This document shows, piece after piece, positions 6,187 to 6,810 of a stretch of 6,810 nucleotides of DNA. Every line of letters begins with the position of its first letter. Position 1 is the first letter of the stretch. The notes under the pieces were generated by a model. That model was not told the DNA's origin. It ran no database searches and saw nothing but the letters and a program-made list of their open reading frames with translations. Made by a program: the position numbers and the translations under genes. Source of the DNA: CAZKTF01 sp964555565 (lineage in GTDB: Bacteria > Planctomycetota > JAJSAM01 > JAKLKS01); NCBI GenBank assembly GCA_964555565.1, contig CAZKTF010000203.1, positions 1 through 6,810 of the forward strand. The letters run 5' to 3'.

Positions 6187-6810
6187 CGCTCAGGGAGGGC
6201 GTGGGGTGGGCGGAGACCGTCTCGAGGAGGCGGGTCACGATGACGTCGCTGGTCACCCCCTCGGCCTCGGCGGAGAAGTTCGTGAGGATGCGGTGGCGCA
6301 GGACCGGGTGGGCCACGGCGCGGACGTCCTCGGCGGCCACGTGGGTGCGGCCCCGGAGGAGGGCCCGGGCGCGGGCGGCCATCACCATGTACTGGCTCGC
6401 CCGGGGCCCCGCGCCCCAGGAGACCCAGTCGCGCACGAAGTCCGGCGCGTCCGGGGTCCCCACGCGCGAGCGGCGCGTGAGCGAGAGGACGTACTCCAGG
6501 ACCGAGTCGGAGACCGGGACGCGGGCGACGATCTGCTGGAGCGCGAGGATCTCCTCGCCCGTGAGCGCGACCCTGACGTCGGAGGAGGCGAGGCCGGCGG
6601 TGCGGCGGACGATCTCCATCTCCTCGTCGGCGGTGGGGTAGTCCACGCGGATGAGGAACATGAACCGGTCGAGCTGGGCCTCCGGGAGCGGGTAGGTCCC
6701 CTCCTGCTCGATCGGGTTCTGCGTGGCGAGCACGAAGAAGGGCTCCGGGAGGCGGTGCTTGCGGCCGCCCGCGGTGACCTGGTGCTCCTGCATCGCCTCG
6801 AGCAGGGCCG
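6146..6810 (-). CDS. MoxR-family AAA+ ATPase, C-terminal part (5' end outside window)
   Basis: Cytoplasmic AAA+ ATPase of the MoxR group, which in known systems works with VWA-domain partners as a chaperone-like assembly or metal-insertion factor. About 220 residues are present. The first complete codons read ALLEAMQEHQVT, the segment that follows Walker B in MoxR proteins, so the Walker A and B motifs lie off the right edge. Visible motifs, numbered from the first complete codon, are sensor 1 in LATQNPIEQEG (about 28-37), an LDRF arginine (about 48), and sensor 2 in GAGPRASQ (about 133-139). The C-terminal helical lid follows, and the protein ends with TAA at 6148-6146. The last 13 or so residues (about 208-220) are encoded in DNA that also encodes the start of the DUF58 gene, and they look like an unconserved tail. 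The family call is very secure. The cellular client is not known. Confidence 0.96.
   Translation of the reverse strand, partial: ALLEAMQEHQVTAGGRKHRLPEPFFVLATQNPIEQEGTYPLPEAQLDRFMFLIRVDYPTADEEMEIVRRTAGLASSDVRVALTGEEILALQQIVARVPVSDSVLEYVLSLTRRSRVGTPDAPDFVRDWVSWGAGPRASQYMVMAARARALLRGRTHVAAEDVRAVAHPVLRHRILTNFSAEAEGVTSDVIVTRLLETVSAHPTPSLSDARLPKVLGSEGP
6148..6175 (-). repeat. 12-nt direct repeat in the MoxR/DUF58 overlap
   Basis: On the minus strand, CCGAAGGTTCTT (6175-6164) and CCGAAGGTCCTT (6159-6148) match at 11 of 12 bases with a 16-nt offset. The second copy is the 5' arm of the adjacent hairpin. The first copy could pair with the same 3' arm (6130-6122) through one G-U wobble, so two mutually exclusive folds are possible. 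Both copies are dual-coding, in the MoxR tail and the DUF58 start. Confidence 0.5.

Noticed and set aside
3388..6243. A plus-strand open frame of about 951 codons opposite the DUF58 and BatA genes
   Set aside because: It is Glu/Arg/Gly/Ala-rich with no recognisable domain, runs across several real minus-strand genes, and is expected where antisense stops are rare in G+C-rich DNA.

Overview
The window is G+C-rich, roughly three-quarters by eye, and essentially fully coding. All supported genes lie on the minus strand, so the transcript runs from the right edge to the left edge. No tRNA, rRNA, CRISPR array or insertion sequence is visible, and no gap between genes exceeds a few bases. The composition, the GTG starts, the domain types and the tight gene packing suggest a G+C-rich environmental bacterium. 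Planctomycetota is the best guess, because membrane-anchored BatA/VWA proteins with glutamine-amidotransferase-like domains, next to secreted TPR/PQQ-like propeller proteins, are familiar there. Other G+C-rich phyla such as Acidobacteriota or Myxococcota cannot be excluded.

Layout in transcription order: (1) the 3' part of a MoxR-family AAA+ ATPase (6810 to 6146, 5' end outside the window); (2) a soluble DUF58 protein with a VWA-like metal site (6186 to 5203); (3) a BatA-type membrane-anchored VWA protein (5199 to 2914); (4) a second membrane-anchored VWA protein with a glutamine-amidotransferase-like fold (2917 to 389); (5) the 5' part of a secreted protein that resembles the N-terminal region of TPR/PQQ-like beta-propeller proteins (392 to 1, 3' end outside the window). 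The junctions are a 41-nt overlap, a 3-nt gap, a GTGA overlap and another GTGA overlap, which indicates one translationally coupled operon. No promoter or terminator lies inside the window.

Functionally this is a MoxR-DUF58-VWA module, related to the Bat aerotolerance operons and to the moxR/mxaS/mxaC/mxaL genes that help mature the PQQ methanol dehydrogenase. The expected scheme is that the cytoplasmic MoxR hexamer and DUF58 partner work with two membrane proteins that carry MIDAS metal sites, acting like a chaperone on an exported or membrane client. The client is unknown; the co-operonic secreted protein is a candidate by context only.

Two signals are not explained by ordinary annotation. 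The hydrophobic core of the last gene's signal peptide is encoded by a short 9-nt-period sequence of lower G+C that looks like a dispersed genomic repeat. A 16-bp stem with a 12-nt direct repeat sits exactly at the dual-coding MoxR/DUF58 junction, where DUF58 has no recognisable Shine-Dalgarno sequence.
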